Below, piece after piece: positions 46,062 through 46,423 of a DNA stretch of 46,423 nucleotides. The position numbers and the translations under genes were made by a program. Below the pieces are notes generated by a model. That model was given only the letters and a program-made list of their open reading frames with translations, searched no databases and had not been told where the DNA came from. This DNA is from Knoellia flava TL1. GTDB lineage: Bacteria > Actinomycetota > Actinomycetes > Actinomycetales > Dermatophilaceae. The stretch covers positions 1-46,423 of the forward strand of contig NZ_AVPI01000003.1 in the NCBI RefSeq assembly GCF_000768675.1, read 5' to 3'. Numbering within the stretch: position 1 is the first letter of the stretch; every line of letters starts with the position of its first letter.

Positions 46062-46423
46062 GCGTTACCTCCGAGGTTCTCCGCCCCGACCGTGAAGGTC
46101 CACGGGTCGGTGCGCACTGTGCTGATGTCGATGTCCAGCCTAAGGGCAGCCCCGAGCGCGTCCCGCAGCGTCGTCAGCCAGACGGCCTCGCTCGACCAGT
46201 GGCCGGCGTCGACGAGGTAGGGCGCTCCCCCGCGCGCCTCCTCGCGAGCCTCGAGCGCCGGGTGGTGGCGCAGGTCGGCGGTGACGTAGACGTCGGCGCC
46301 GCTCGCGCGGACCGCGTCGAGCTGGTCGTCGCCGGCGCCTCCGAGGACCGCCACCGTCTCGACCGGCGCGTCGGCCGGGCCCGCGACCCGCAGCCCGCCG
46401 GCGGCGGGTGGGAGGACGGCATA
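46058..46423 (-). CDS. Nif3-like dinuclear metal centre protein, C-terminal part
   Basis: Only the last 121 residues are in the window, the gene continues off the right edge. The fragment has VAVLGGAGDD, DVYVTADLRHH, a metal His in DAGHWSSE and the final helix, which match the C-terminal third of YbgI/NIF3 (GTP cyclohydrolase type 2-like) proteins. Such proteins bind two metals as hexamers. The visible start of the fragment is TAT GCC GTC, so a further GTATGCCG copy probably straddles the window edge. Coupled to the zinc-ribbon gene. Confidence 0.88.
   Translation of the reverse strand, partial: YAVLPPAAGGLRVAGPADAPVETVAVLGGAGDDQLDAVRASGADVYVTADLRHHPALEAREEARGGAPYLVDAGHWSSEAVWLTTLRDALGAALRLDIDISTVRTDPWTFTVGAENLGGNA

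Overview
The window is chromosomal DNA from a very GC-rich actinobacterium, roughly 70-73% G+C by eye. Its gene content is what I would expect of a Micrococcales member, and the Intrasporangiaceae are my best guess. Signs include polyphosphate glucokinase, the dual-use PriA isomerase, a GlnE-linked glutamine synthetase, abundant GTG starts, 4-nt ATGA/GTGA overlaps and many apparently leaderless promoters. No phage, plasmid, CRISPR or insertion-sequence genes are visible.

Layout. 1-400 is non-coding DNA downstream of tyrS with possible strong promoters pointing off the left edge. 1.7-3.7 kb holds a small-molecule kinase and an adenosine-deaminase-family gene on the + strand. 3.6-11.9 kb (minus) is one tightly coupled arginine operon: argC, an ACT_7 protein, argJ, argB, argD, argF, argR, argH and a DNA glycosylase. 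12.0-14.2 kb (+) is a three-gene cassette of unknown function. 14.2-18.8 kb (minus) is pheS, a 21-codon spacer ORF, pheT and an SDR gene, behind an attenuator-like leader. 18.8-23.7 kb (minus) is infC-rpmI-rplT-trmH, a PAS histidine kinase and an MFS transporter; infC appears to start with ATC. 23.8-29.6 kb (minus) is hisD-hisC-hisB-orf-hisH-priA-sseB. 29.7-34.0 kb (minus) is glnA (GlnA2-like) followed by glnE. 34.1-36.4 kb is a secreted M6 metalloprotease. 36.6-39.5 kb (+) holds panB, map and ppgK, with a minus-strand SPOR-like small protein. 39.6-46.4 kb holds an iron-box-controlled Cys-rich miniprotein, an MBL hydrolase, rnpB, an RNB exonuclease, yaaA, a rhodanese-metZ-orf operon, a zinc-ribbon protein and the 3' end of a Nif3-family gene.

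The genes are mainly housekeeping: amino-acid supply (Arg, His, Met), nitrogen control, translation (TyrS, PheST, IF3, L35, L20, Map, RNase P) and cofactor or sugar metabolism. The most striking signal is not a gene. The octamer GTATGCCG/CGGCATAC occurs 36 times by eye, 18 in each orientation, against one or two expected. In genes it forces rare codons (TAT GCC or GCA TAC). It is over-represented between genes, and it forms inverted pairs at three intergenic sites. It behaves like a DNA uptake sequence or another genome-wide DNA tag. Secondary leads are the CASTOR-like ACT_7 protein inside the arginine operon, the unknown cassette, the iron-regulated miniprotein, and the leaders of pheS and infC.
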